A DNA stretch of 64,000 nt. Source: a virus. The notes under the pieces are model-generated. The model was not told the origin of the DNA. It worked only from the letters and a program-made list of their open reading frames with translations, and made no database searches. Below, piece by piece: positions 28,245 to 36,460 of this stretch. The stretch covers positions 55,070 to 119,069 of the IMG/VR virus record IMGVR_UViG_3300028763_000006; one strand, written 5' to 3'. Each line of letters starts with the position of its first letter. The first letter of the stretch is position 1. The position numbers and the translations under genes were made by a program.

Positions 28245-28257
28245 GTTATATATAAAA
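28245..28257 (-). promoter_or_regulatory. Late-type TATATATA promoter motif
   Basis: Reverse-strand TTTTATATATAAC lies directly upstream of the 28240 start. Confidence 0.45.
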
Positions 28258-28303
28258 CTTTTTATATTATTTTTTATATATTATAAAAAATGAATAATAT
28301 TCA

Positions 28304-28438
28304 ATGGGCAAAACTAGAAAAGTAAAAGTAGCGAAAGTAAAAAGAAATAATCAAAATTATTATAAAAATAGAAAAAGAATGCAATCTAATATTATAATAA
28401 TTAATGAATTAAAAAAGATTAATGAATTAGAAAAATAA
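28304..28438 (+). CDS. 44-residue basic protein
   Basis: ATG at 28304 to TAA at 28438. The first half is very basic (GKTRKVKVAKVKRNNQ) and the end (ELKKINELEK) resembles the set B tail. It lies 17 bases ahead of the ribbon-helix-helix gene. Small but with typical local codon use; moderately sure it is real. Confidence 0.45.
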   Translation: MGKTRKVKVAKVKRNNQNYYKNRKRMQSNIIIINELKKINELEK

Positions 28439-28455
28439 TAAATAAAATAATTAGA

Positions 28456-28731
28456 ATGAAAAATTCTTTCTTAAAATTGAGAATAGATGATGATGAATAT
28501 CAAAAATTTCAAGATGTATGTGAAAATAAAGGAAAATCTATGAGTGAAGTCATGAGATCTTTCATCAGTTCATATAACAATGGAAAAAATATTATTTTAT
28601 TAGATATAGACAATGAAACATTTAATCAAAGTTTAGAAATGTGCAAAAGTAAAAAAATTAAGCTTAATGATGTTGTAAAATATTTATTAAATAAAGCAAT
28701 TAAAAATAAAGACAAAATATCATTCAAATAA
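28456..28731 (+). CDS. Tandem ribbon-helix-helix DNA-binding protein
   Basis: 91 residues with what look like two RHH units in one chain: FLKLRIDDDEYQKFQDVCENKGKSMSEVMRSFI (about 4-37) and IILLDIDNETFNQSLEMCKSKKIKLNDVVKYLLNKAI (about 46-82). Each has a strand, helix, turn and helix. A single chain could thus form the two-stranded sheet without dimerising. Likely a transcription regulator. Confidence 0.65.
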   Translation: MKNSFLKLRIDDDEYQKFQDVCENKGKSMSEVMRSFISSYNNGKNIILLDIDNETFNQSLEMCKSKKIKLNDVVKYLLNKAIKNKDKISFK

Positions 28732-28744
28732 ATCTGAATAATAT

Positions 28745-28786
28745 AAAAAAAATCATGAAAAATTTTATTTTTTCAAGATTTTTTTG
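28745..28786 (+). terminator. Terminator abutting a promoter
   Basis: AAAAAAATC-A-TGAAAAA pairs with TTTTTCA-A-GATTTTTTT. The U-tract runs straight into the TATCTTTG promoter box. Confidence 0.65.
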
Positions 28787-28794
28787 TATCTTTG
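28787..28794 (+). promoter_or_regulatory. Host-type promoter box TATCTTTG with no gene after it
   Basis: TATCTTTGCA at 28787-28794 fits the host box, but the only thing downstream within 30 bases is a terminator at 28821. A transcript from here would be about 55-60 nt. Confidence 0.5.
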
Positions 28795-28820
28795 CATTTG
28801 AAATAAATTAAAAAATATTA

Positions 28821-28854
28821 AAAAAAGAGTTCTGTTTTCACAGAACTCTTTTTT
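28821..28854. terminator. Bidirectional intrinsic terminator
   Basis: AGAGTTCTG pairs with CAGAACTCT with A6 before and T6 after. It closes the 29059-28853 gene and any transcript from 28787. Confidence 0.85.
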
Positions 28855-29059
28855 ATACCCATTCTTCTTCTTCAAGAAGTTCTGGCTCATATCTTAATCC
28901 AAGTTCAAATATTTTTTCATAAATCTCATTTTTACTTTTTGCTTCAAAAATCTCATTTACTGTTTCAAAATCTCCTTCAATTTGTTTTAGTAATAAAACA
29001 TCTTTGGTTTCATAATCCCAAACCAATTTCCATACATTGTTCTTTTCAATTTTTTTCAT
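28853..29059 (-). CDS. Hypothetical protein
   Basis: 68 residues, acidic C-terminus (ELLEEEEWV), with a WKLVWDYETKDVLLLKQ strand pair. No family recognised. Confidence 0.6.
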   Translation of the reverse strand: MKKIEKNNVWKLVWDYETKDVLLLKQIEGDFETVNEIFEAKSKNEIYEKIFELGLRYEPELLEEEEWV

Positions 29060-29283
29060 AGAGAATTAATTTTTTTTATTGTAAATTAAGTTGAATATTA
29101 TTCAACTTTTTAAAAAATTTTGATATATAATTATAGTATTTCTTACCCAAGTATATATTAATTAACATCTTTCAGATATTTCTATTTTTTATAAGTAACT
29201 TATTATCATATACTTATAAGTATCTGATTATTAGATATTAAAAAAATAATTAGAAATAATTAAAAACAATTAAATATAAATAA
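29060..29283. other. Regulatory region ahead of thymidine kinase
   Basis: 224 bases without a gene. A hairpin AAGTTGAATA/TATTCAACTT with a following T5 lies near 29088-29112. A perfect 14-base palindrome ATACTTATAAGTAT is at 29210-29223, about 60 bases ahead of the tdk start, and is a candidate operator. Confidence 0.5.
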
Positions 29284-29874
29284 ATGGCAAAACTCTATTT
29301 TAGATATTCCACAATGAATGCAGGAAAAAGTATAGATTTAATAAAAACAAACTTTAATTATACTGAGAATGGAAAAAAAACAATGTGTTTCACATCTAGT
29401 AAGGATGTTAGATATGGTTTAGGTAAAATAACATCAAGAATAGGATTATCAATTGATGCTATACCAGTTAATGATGATACAAATATTTATGATATAGTTG
29501 AAAAAGAATTAGATATATCTTGTGTTTTTGTAGATGAAGTTCAGTTCTTAACTAAGAATCACATTTTTCAATTGACAAATATAGTGGATGAATTAGATAT
29601 TCCTGTGATTTGTTACGGATTGAGATCGTCCTATCTTCTTCAACCTTTTGAAAGTTCGAAATATTTAATGTCACTATCAGATTCAATTGAAGAGATTAAA
29701 ACTATTTGTAGTCATTGTAAAACTAAAAAAGCAATAATCAATGCTAAAATAACTGATAATAAAATAATTACAGAAGGTGAAGAAATTATAATAGGAGGTA
29801 ACGATAGTTACAAACCTTTATGTAGAAAATGTTATAAAAAATTATTAAAAGAACAGAAATGGAAAAAAATTTAA
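29284..29874 (+). CDS. tdk: Thymidine kinase (type II)
   Basis: 196 residues. P-loop STMNAGKS at 9-16, Walker B/lasso start VDEVQF at 83-88, and CYGLR before the substrate region. A four-Cys zinc site is formed by CSHC near 147 and CRKC near 182. It phosphorylates thymidine to dTMP, feeding phage DNA synthesis. It starts an operon with a membrane protein and a clamp-loader-like gene, each overlapping the next. Confidence 0.95.
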   Translation: MAKLYFRYSTMNAGKSIDLIKTNFNYTENGKKTMCFTSSKDVRYGLGKITSRIGLSIDAIPVNDDTNIYDIVEKELDISCVFVDEVQFLTKNHIFQLTNIVDELDIPVICYGLRSSYLLQPFESSKYLMSLSDSIEEIKTICSHCKTKKAIINAKITDNKIITEGEEIIIGGNDSYKPLCRKCYKKLLKEQKWKKI

Positions 29875-30062
29875 AAGAAAAAATAGAAGAAGGATATAAA
29901 AGACTTTGTATAGTAAATGTGATTTGGTCATTAATATTATTTCCTTTTGTTTTTTTATTCAGTGAAAATAATATACCAATATTTACAATTTTGTGGATGA
30001 TTTGGGTTCTTATAGGATTATATTTATCACCTAAAATAACTAAGAGAATATGGCGAAAGTAG
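29859..30062 (+). CDS. Two-pass membrane protein
   Basis: 67 residues with two hydrophobic segments (VIWSLILFPFVFLF and FTILWMIWVLIGLYL) separated by SENNIP. It overlaps the end of tdk by 16 bases. A small hairpin membrane protein such as a holin-like or exclusion factor is possible, but nothing proves it. Confidence 0.6.
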   Translation: MEKNLKEKIEEGYKRLCIVNVIWSLILFPFVFLFSENNIPIFTILWMIWVLIGLYLSPKITKRIWRK

Positions 30063-30460
30063 ATTTTATAACACTTGCTAATATTATATTTAAAGATAAA
30101 GAAAAATATAAATTTGTAACTGATGATGAGAAAAAAGATGCATTTTTTGTTCTCAATAGAAAGTTTGCATATAAAGATTTAAGAAAAGCTCAATTCTTTA
30201 ATAATAAAAATATTAATAAATCATCTTCATTAGACATTTGGAATCAGTTTTTTTATGGATCAACTAATGGAACACCTGATTGGTGGTGGAAAACAAAAAA
30301 TCCTTCAAAAAACAAAATAAAATCAGAATTTAGTAATAATGATATTACATTAATTAAAGATTATTATGAAATTAAAAATAATGATATTCAATTCTTAATT
30401 AAATATTATAGTCAAGATTTGAAAGATGATATTAAAAGACTGAAGAAATTTAAAAATTAA
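30050..30460 (+). CDS. gp62-like DNA polymerase clamp-loader subunit
   Basis: 136 residues. The order FFVLNRKFAYKDLRKAQFFNN, then WNQFFYGSTNG...WWWKTKNP, then ITLIKDYYEIKNNDIQFLIKYYSQDLKDDI resembles the small clamp-loader subunit family of T4-like phages, where the pattern is 'F..NR.LS......A...N', 'K....KW.K' and a C-terminal 'I..YY..S...A' helix. It would help load the sliding clamp. Recognised by motif order only. Confidence 0.5.
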   Translation: MAKVDFITLANIIFKDKEKYKFVTDDEKKDAFFVLNRKFAYKDLRKAQFFNNKNINKSSSLDIWNQFFYGSTNGTPDWWWKTKNPSKNKIKSEFSNNDITLIKDYYEIKNNDIQFLIKYYSQDLKDDIKRLKKFKN

Positions 30461-30462
30461 TA

Positions 30463-30497
30463 AAAAAAAGAGTAGATTTAAAATCTACTCTTTTTTT
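30463..30497. terminator. Bidirectional intrinsic terminator
   Basis: AGAGTAGATTT pairs with AAATCTACTCT around one base, with A- and T-runs on the two sides, between convergent genes. Confidence 0.85.
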
Positions 30498-31338
30498 AGT
30501 TTTTTTTGTTTATTTTATTAGTTATATAATTATTACCTTCAATTTTTATTTTATCCTTATTTGTTCCATTTTGTAATATTATTATATCGTATGTATATTT
30601 TTTATTGATGTTTATTTCTTTGTATAGTACCAAATAATGAGTATTAAATGACATTGATCCATTAGAACAAATTTCAAGATTATCTTCATTATACGTCTTC
30701 GATATAAATGGTTTTACTTGAACTGTGAATGTTTGATTGTTGAAAATGAATGAACCATCTATTCCATTAAAATCCTCTTTTGCGTTTTTTGGATAATTAA
30801 CTTTAATCAAATCAGTCATGTTAATGTTTGGATTTGTTATTTTTTTTGTTTCTTCATTGATATGTTTAATTTCTTTATATTTGTCATTTATAAACATTTC
30901 AAAATTACCTCTAGCGTATATTTCTGCTCTTGATCCTTTTGTAGAGCACTCTTCAACCGTATTATAATTATGAAAAAACATTTTACCAGAATAATGATAT
31001 TGATTGAATAACTCACCATATCTTAAAAACCTAATGAATGATTCTTTGTCTCTTATATCATTAATTTTCATCATATTCTCATATGTTTTTCTATTATTTG
31101 TGAATTTATTAATATATTCTGTATGATAATAAAATCCACCAATCTCTAATAACTTATCATCAATATCACTACTATATAATGGATTTTTATAACCATGACT
31201 TTGGTATACTCTATATACATAATTACCAACCATATTTTTTATTTTCTTGAATTCTTCAAACGGTATATTAACCTGAACACATATATTATTATCATCTTTC
31301 CAACAAAATAATATATCACTTTTATCATTTTCTATCAT
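30496..31338 (-). CDS. Putative PD-(D/E)XK-like nuclease
   Basis: 280 residues. In the C-terminal half, SRAEIYARGNFEMFI supplies a helix with Glu, followed by DFNGIDGSFIFNNQTFTVQVKPF, which fits the G-x-D ... (E/Q)-x-K core of restriction-like nucleases (here QVK). The N-terminal 110 residues are unrecognised. It could act on host or competing DNA. No partner methylase is adjacent. Motif reading only. Confidence 0.45.
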   Translation of the reverse strand: MIENDKSDILFCWKDDNNICVQVNIPFEEFKKIKNMVGNYVYRVYQSHGYKNPLYSSDIDDKLLEIGGFYYHTEYINKFTNNRKTYENMMKINDIRDKESFIRFLRYGELFNQYHYSGKMFFHNYNTVEECSTKGSRAEIYARGNFEMFINDKYKEIKHINEETKKITNPNINMTDLIKVNYPKNAKEDFNGIDGSFIFNNQTFTVQVKPFISKTYNEDNLEICSNGSMSFNTHYLVLYKEININKKYTYDIIILQNGTNKDKIKIEGNNYITNKINKKN

Positions 31339-31391
31339 TTATTTAAAAAACCTTAATTATTGTATTTTTAACTGTTTATTTTTTACTATTA

Positions 31392-31399
31392 CAAATATA
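31392..31399 (-). promoter_or_regulatory. Host-type promoter box TATATTTG
   Basis: Reverse-strand TATATTTG, 54 bases ahead of the 31338 start. Confidence 0.5.
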
Positions 31400-31458
31400 A
31401 TAAAAAAAAGTGAAACAACCTAATGTTCCACCTTCTTTCTTTTGTAAAATTGAAAAAA

Positions 31459-31528
31459 GAGAGATAGCTTACACACACCTAATGTAATTTTTTATATTAC
31501 TTAGTCAGGACATTAACCTGAATCTCTC
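31459..31528. ncRNA. 70-nt cloverleaf-like structured RNA candidate
   Basis: A 7-bp closing stem GAGAGAT/ATCTCTC encloses, on the + strand, GTAAT(TTTTTAT)ATTAC and TCAGG(ACATTAA)CCTGA, each a 5-bp stem with a 7-base loop, separated by 4 bases. A weak TTA/TAA arm lies in the D position. The proportions are those of a tRNA (anticodon-like TTT), but U8, the D-loop GG and the T-loop TTC are missing. On the - strand the closing stem is followed by T6, like a terminator. Either a degenerate tRNA or a small structured RNA; strand unclear. Confidence 0.4.
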
Positions 31529-31544
31529 ATTTGTTATATAAATA

Positions 31545-31582
31545 CAAAAACCTAGCAAACTTTAAAAAAGTCTTACTAGGTT
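31545..31582 (-). terminator. Intrinsic terminator, reverse strand
   Basis: AACCTAG/CTAGGTT with an inner AAAGT...ACTTT pairing and a T5 tract on the reverse strand. It ends the 32223-31672 transcript. The rest of 31583-31671 holds only a TTATATATAA-type block near 31633. Confidence 0.65.
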
Positions 31583-31671
31583 ATTTTCATTTAATATTTT
31601 TATTATTAGATTTTTACTCATAATTATATACCTTATATATAAATATTTTTTATCTATTTTTCTATATATTT

Positions 31672-32223
31672 TTATTTACACAAACGATCAGATGCTGAAC
31701 TAGACGCAAAACTATCTGGCTTACTCATTACTTTATATTTATCTCCACATAACCAACCCATAACAGCAGTATAAACTTTATTTGATTTATTGTCTGATAA
31801 TTTTGCTCCGTTTCTTGTATTTTTACTGGCATTTAAATCAACATGAATTTCAACTAACTTATTGGGAGTAGATCCATCATAAAGATTAGTATCAAATTTA
31901 TGTTTATAATCAATTTCAATTAATTTTTCATTTATAGATTCCGCAACAGAATGAGCCAAATATACTTCATTCCACAATTTAGTTACAAGATCTTTAACCT
32001 TTGGCTCAGTATATGTTGCATAAACAACATGGGCACCTTTTTTTTTGTTCTCATTATAAAAAACTACAGTTACCGCATATTTAGTTCTATGCATATGACT
32101 ATCTGAATCACATCCAACTATTACTTTGGATCCATTATCAATGTTTTTTACATAATTTAGAACATAATCATTAATGTTTTCAATTTTTTCTCCATTTACT
32201 TTCTTCCATGCTAACTTTTTCAT
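31672..32223 (-). CDS. DUF458/YkuK-like RNase H-fold protein
   Basis: 183 residues matching the YkuK (DUF458) family: VIVGCDSDSHMHRTKYAVTVVFYN near 34-57, a helix with WNEVYLAHSVAESI, then VEIHVDLNASKNTRNGAKLSD and a C-terminal MSKPDSFASSSASDRLCK. The Asp residues sit where RNase H-like enzymes bind metal. The family is predicted to act on nucleic acid; the substrate is unknown. Confidence 0.75.
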   Translation of the reverse strand: MKKLAWKKVNGEKIENINDYVLNYVKNIDNGSKVIVGCDSDSHMHRTKYAVTVVFYNENKKKGAHVVYATYTEPKVKDLVTKLWNEVYLAHSVAESINEKLIEIDYKHKFDTNLYDGSTPNKLVEIHVDLNASKNTRNGAKLSDNKSNKVYTAVMGWLCGDKYKVMSKPDSFASSSASDRLCK

Positions 32224-32403
32224 TTCTGTTATAATTTTTTGTTTTTTATATTAATGATAATGTATTTTATATTTTCAAATAAGTTTATTTTTATTTTAAA
32301 AAAGATAATGATTTATAACTTTATTTAAGTACAAATTATAAACTTATCTATCAATTGTAAGTATAAACATCAATTCTATATGTAATAATTAAAATATAAT
32401 GAT
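32224..32403. other. Divergent intergenic region
   Basis: 180 bases between divergent genes, very AT-rich. No TAnnTTTG box with good spacing and no ORF; promoters for both sides are presumably here but not resolved. Confidence 0.4.
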
Positions 32404-33117
32404 ATGTCTAAGATAAAAATTAATAATGAGTACGCTGTAAGAATAAATCATCCAGAACTTGGAGTTTTCTATTTCTCATATTGCGGGCTCAATGAAAAAT
32501 TTAATCCGTTTGTTTTTACTAAAATTTTATCTAAAGTTCAAACTTGGAAAACTATAAAATTTGCAGAAAAACAAATAAATATAATTATATCACAGTTGGA
32601 ATCTAATGAAGGTAAAATTTATTTATCTCTTGGAACAAATATAGAGTGTGAATATACATCTAAAATTTTTCAATCCAGAAAAAAATATTATTATCTTATT
32701 GACTCGATACAAAATGTTAGATCAAAAATAAATTTAATAACAGCAAATAAAAACGTTAACAATTTAAATGTTACATTAATTGAAGATTCAGAAGAAATTT
32801 GTAATGTTTATAAAAATATAAAAAATAATTTTTTCATAAATAAAATTAAAAAACTAGATAATTGTGATGTTGATTTTGATGAAATATTAAAATATTCAAA
32901 TGATACATTATTATCTATAAATACATACAATGCAATTCAAAATGAATTAGTACTTAAAGTGAATAACTATCTTGAAGATATCTCATTATATAAAAAAGAT
33001 ATTTCAATCTTAGAAGATTCTAAAACTTATAAAGGATTATATTTAGATATTATAGATGCATCTTATGGATTTAGAAGATTAAAATTAAATACACTTAATT
33101 TATTACAAGATAATTAA
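32404..33117 (+). CDS. Hypothetical set B protein
   Basis: 237 residues, helical centre, ends YGFRRLKLNTLNLLQDN, a set B tail. Its stop overlaps the convergent trypsin-like gene by 4 bases. No domain recognised. Confidence 0.6.
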   Translation: MSKIKINNEYAVRINHPELGVFYFSYCGLNEKFNPFVFTKILSKVQTWKTIKFAEKQINIIISQLESNEGKIYLSLGTNIECEYTSKIFQSRKKYYYLIDSIQNVRSKINLITANKNVNNLNVTLIEDSEEICNVYKNIKNNFFINKIKKLDNCDVDFDEILKYSNDTLLSINTYNAIQNELVLKVNNYLEDISLYKKDISILEDSKTYKGLYLDIIDASYGFRRLKLNTLNLLQDN

Positions 33118-34337
33118 TTATACACTAATCCTGCCTGCCAATAAGTTTTTCCAGACACAGTTATATATTCATAGTCACTTAATCCATCAACAGTAATTTC
33201 ATCTATTTCTGTTTCACTTGAATAATTAACTGGTTCTCCATTCCATGCTGATATATTAATTAAACTTGAAATTCTATCAATTCTGCAAGCCAAACCTACT
33301 TTATCAGAACCAGAAAAACATAATCCTATTATTTTTTTAGTTCCTGAAAAATCTGCAATTAACGCAGAACCAGAATCTCCATGCCAAATAGGATAATCAC
33401 ACATATCACTTATTGGTTGAGTTGTACCAGTTGTTGCTACAAAAACTATAAGATCAGAAAACACAATAGGAGTACTAACTCCTTGAATATTATATGATAC
33501 TGTTGCTACTGCAGGAGATTGATAAACTAATAATTTAGTGATATATTCACCTTTAGCTCCTGTTGTTCTACCTGCACTATATAATAATGGATTATATGAT
33601 ATATTACCTGGTTTTAATAAGTTATTTATTTCGTCTGTTGTTGCAAATGAGTAAGAAGATGATTCTAATCCTTCTTGATTATATGATGTTTTTTTATTTA
33701 TGTAAGTTTGTCCAGAATAAATTGTTGTCAATGAAACCTCTGCATAATTATATTCAGTTTGCCTTATAGGATAATATCTTTTAACTATTCCAATTGGAAA
33801 CATATCATTTGGTGTTTCATGTTTTTGTCCTACTATATTACCTTTGATATTATATATTTCTCCATCTATTGATCTTTCTGAACATATAGAAGAATCATCA
33901 GAAAATACATGATTATTTGATACTCCAACTAATGAATTTGTTTCATTATCTATAGCTAAAAATCCCAATGTACCAGAATAATTATACATTGATGTAATAT
34001 TACTACAAGAAACTCCACATTTCAATGGACGAAATGTATTTCTGTTTGATGGGGGAATTGTTTCCCAATCATAAAAAGAATCATCACAAAATTTTTCATA
34101 GCTACCAATTACTACATCAGTTTTTATTGTTTCATCACCAATAACTAATGAATCTGGTAATAATTGTTCTGGTTTCAATTTATCATTATCAATTTTATCT
34201 TTAACAGTAAAAACTATTGATAACTCATCAGATATTATTCCACTAGTGGTTTTATACCCATATCCAACTCCAATTATATTATCATCAGTATTTTTATGAT
34301 ACTCTTCTAATTTTTTTAATAACTCTTCTTGATTCAT
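33114..34337 (-). CDS. Trypsin-like serine peptidase
   Basis: 407 residues. The chymotrypsin-fold triad is suggested by VGVSNNHVFSD (H143) and WHGDSGSALIADF (S322). The usual Asp position may be N197 in EYNYAEVSL, so the triad could be altered. The N-terminal GVGYGYKTTSGIISDELSIVFTVK domain is like that of Nal1/Rv-type proteases. No signal peptide. It neighbours structural genes, so a virion-associated processing enzyme or decoration is possible. Confidence 0.65.
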   Translation of the reverse strand: MNQEELLKKLEEYHKNTDDNIIGVGYGYKTTSGIISDELSIVFTVKDKIDNDKLKPEQLLPDSLVIGDETIKTDVVIGSYEKFCDDSFYDWETIPPSNRNTFRPLKCGVSCSNITSMYNYSGTLGFLAIDNETNSLVGVSNNHVFSDDSSICSERSIDGEIYNIKGNIVGQKHETPNDMFPIGIVKRYYPIRQTEYNYAEVSLTTIYSGQTYINKKTSYNQEGLESSSYSFATTDEINNLLKPGNISYNPLLYSAGRTTGAKGEYITKLLVYQSPAVATVSYNIQGVSTPIVFSDLIVFVATTGTTQPISDMCDYPIWHGDSGSALIADFSGTKKIIGLCFSGSDKVGLACRIDRISSLINISAWNGEPVNYSSETEIDEITVDGLSDYEYITVSGKTYWQAGLVYN

Positions 34338-34930
34338 ATTTTTTTTATTTCATTTGGTATATGTATAAACAATGTCTTAACTTTAAGTTTTTTGTCAATT
34401 ATCTCGAATGCATTATTTGTTATTGTGGTTGTTGTGGTTGTAGTGTATATATCATTTGATATAGTTGATGTGATAATTATTACCGTTGTATTGGCTGTAC
34501 TTGTATTTATCTTTGATTCTAATTGTGAAACATTTAATACTTGTTCATTTGATTGATATAACGGATGACTAGATATTATTTTAGTGTTTTTCCATGTACT
34601 ACCATTTGATATTCTAAAAACCAATTTATCTTCTGATTCGTATCTTATATCTAATATTGATGTTATAAAATATTGTAAAAATTTCTTTGTTGAAGTATTG
34701 TCAAAATTATAAGATAAATACTCATTTAAAGTATTTATTTTTTTATTGATAAATTCTATAGGAATATTATTAATATTCAATTTCATATCTGCTAAAAATG
34801 AAATATTATTTATATTTAAAAAATCTTTTATGTTTTTGGACTCTCCTATATGAAGACTAAATGTCACCCAATGATCAATAAACCAGCATTTCGCAATTGG
34901 TAATTTTGAATATTCAACTGATTTTTTCAT
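34334..34930 (-). CDS. Virion-like protein, paralogue of 62941 protein
   Basis: 198 residues. AKCWFIDHWVTFSLHIGESKNIKDFL and YFITSILDIRYESEDKLVFRI match AKVWINNNWVNFKIKTGVHTNIVTFL and YFINSLDFRYENGNKIKIKV at 62941. The C-terminus includes a Thr run (YTTTTTTTITNN). Probably a minor structural protein; it overlaps the protease gene by 4 bases. Confidence 0.55.
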   Translation of the reverse strand: MKKSVEYSKLPIAKCWFIDHWVTFSLHIGESKNIKDFLNINNISFLADMKLNINNIPIEFINKKINTLNEYLSYNFDNTSTKKFLQYFITSILDIRYESEDKLVFRISNGSTWKNTKIISSHPLYQSNEQVLNVSQLESKINTSTANTTVIIITSTISNDIYTTTTTTTITNNAFEIIDKKLKVKTLFIHIPNEIKKI

Positions 34931-34936
34931 TTTATT

Positions 34937-35557
34937 TTATTTTTTTATCAAATCATTTACTTTATCTAATTTACTTAATGGAAAAATCCATCCAGCCTTT
35001 TTTTCGCCAGTTTTAGGATCAGTCAAAAATTTATTATATCTACATCCTAATTCTAATAAATCTTCTTTAATTTCTTTTGTTCCTTTTCCAAAAATAGCAT
35101 ATGCTTTATCTGAATATTTAACTAATTCAATATCAGAGTATTCTTTTTTATCAAATGTGGATATTGATTTTATGTGTTTTAATTCTGATATCTCTTTTTT
35201 TGGTTCTTTCAAAATATCCTTTTTATGTAGCATAAATAATTCAGATAAAAGCATTTGATTTCCTTCTTCATCTTCCCAATGTTTAGAAAATTTGTGCTGA
35301 GATATCACATATTTTTTAAGCAGTGAATTTACTAAAACAGAATCTATTTTTGTTTTTAAATTTCCTATTTTTATAAATTCCAAATCATCTTTCCACTCTC
35401 CTTTCCCTAATCCTGTTTTAGCTTTAAAGCTATTTAATTTAAGATATAAATCATCGTTACTCATATCTAATAATATTTTAGCCTCAACAGACTTATAATC
35501 ATAATCCCATGAGTAATAAGACTTATTTGTTGCTAATAATTTAAGATTTTCATTCAT
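34937..35557 (-). CDS. Protein with GGRFN...GWIF-type C-terminal domain
   Basis: 206 residues. The last 55 residues (YAIFGKGTKEIKEDLLELGCRYNKFLTDPKTGEKKAGWIF) match a small domain common in phage, plasmid and giant-virus proteins, where the form is 'aifGdt..iKe.Lk.lGgrfN..L......GWiF'. Its biochemical role is not established. The N-terminal 140 residues are unrecognised. Confidence 0.6.
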   Translation of the reverse strand: MNENLKLLATNKSYYSWDYDYKSVEAKILLDMSNDDLYLKLNSFKAKTGLGKGEWKDDLEFIKIGNLKTKIDSVLVNSLLKKYVISQHKFSKHWEDEEGNQMLLSELFMLHKKDILKEPKKEISELKHIKSISTFDKKEYSDIELVKYSDKAYAIFGKGTKEIKEDLLELGCRYNKFLTDPKTGEKKAGWIFPLSKLDKVNDLIKK

Positions 35558-35589
35558 TTTATATAAAATATGTTTTTTATTACTATTAA

Positions 35590-35605
35590 TTAAATTATAT
35601 ATAAA
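35590..35605 (+). promoter_or_regulatory. Late-type TATATATA promoter motif
   Basis: TTAAATTATATATAAA lies about 50 bases ahead of the 35653 start. Confidence 0.4.
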
Positions 35606-35652
35606 TAAAACTTTTTTTATTTTTTCTTTTATAATTAAAAAAACAAATTAAT

Positions 35653-35967
35653 ATGATTAACTTAGATATAAATATTGGTGTAGGTAATGGAAGTAATAAA
35701 CTTACTATAAATGTAGAATCAATTAAATCATTCAATAGAAAAAAAGTAGAAATTGAAAAAATGTTAAGTTATTATTTTTTTGAATTTGATACAGAAAATG
35801 TCAGAAATGAGATAAAAGAAAATGTATTGAGAATTCTGAGTAATGATTTAATAAGTACCAGAATAGAAAAACTTAAAAAATTAAATGATATTTGTGAAGG
35901 TGATAATAAATTAAAAAATTATCATCAATACAATATCATCAATAATATTGAAATAATAAAAAAATAA
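35653..35967 (+). CDS. Hypothetical protein
   Basis: 104 residues. An internal STRIEKLKKLNDI segment near residue 75 resembles the set B tail but is followed by 25 more residues. It starts an operon with the structural-like gene at 35973, 5 bases on. Confidence 0.55.
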   Translation: MINLDINIGVGNGSNKLTINVESIKSFNRKKVEIEKMLSYYFFEFDTENVRNEIKENVLRILSNDLISTRIEKLKKLNDICEGDNKLKNYHQYNIINNIEIIKK

Positions 35968-35972
35968 TTATA

Positions 35973-36440
35973 ATGGCAATAGCACAGTTTTCTAATAGTT
36001 TGAATAGCTTACATGATGTAGAGCCTATTTATCTAACACAATTTGAAGTTAGATTTAATAATACTTTTTTGACTGATAATTGTAGTTCTATAAAAAACGA
36101 TATTATGATTTTTAATTTATATACTGTTAATGATGAATTACAACCATTTCAGATTATAAATAATATGATTAATAATAATACTATTATAAATTATTTAGAA
36201 ATTATAAATAGTAAAAAAGATGGTACTATAAAATATTGCTCTTTTTTGAAAAATTTCTCATTTGTCGAAATTTTAGGATTTCTTGATTTTGATTGGGATT
36301 CATGGGATAAAAGTGATTCAAAAATTAAAGATTTACGTGTAAAATTTAAATATGATAAAATGGATGTAGTCACATCAAAAAATTATAACAATTTTTTAAG
36401 AAAAATTAAACTTGAGTGCATAACTAAAAAAGATTCATAA
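35973..36440 (+). CDS. Possible tail-tube-like structural protein
   Basis: 155 residues. ELQPFQIINNMI and a final LRVKFKYDKMDVVTS match the layout of the 19483 gene, suggesting paralogous virion proteins. The last codons form the left arm of the terminator that follows. Confidence 0.5.
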   Translation: MAIAQFSNSLNSLHDVEPIYLTQFEVRFNNTFLTDNCSSIKNDIMIFNLYTVNDELQPFQIINNMINNNTIINYLEIINSKKDGTIKYCSFLKNFSFVEILGFLDFDWDSWDKSDSKIKDLRVKFKYDKMDVVTSKNYNNFLRKIKLECITKKDS

Positions 36441-36456
36441 TATATGAATCTTTTTT
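36426..36456. terminator. Bidirectional intrinsic terminator
   Basis: AAAAAAGATTCATA pairs with TATGAATCTTTTTT around a 3-base loop; the left arm includes the stop of the 35973 gene. Confidence 0.85.
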
Positions 36457-36460
36457 ATTT

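Noticed and set aside
31590-31640. A 19-codon reverse-strand ORF with several Leu codons just before the terminator at 31545, resembling a second leader peptide
   Set aside because: The terminator follows the 32223-31672 gene and no competing antiterminator arms or controlled gene were found; Leu content is ordinary for AT-rich sequence.
34329-34556. Forward frame with a long Val run at 34329-34556
   Set aside because: It is the complement of the Thr-rich tail of the reverse-strand gene at 34334.
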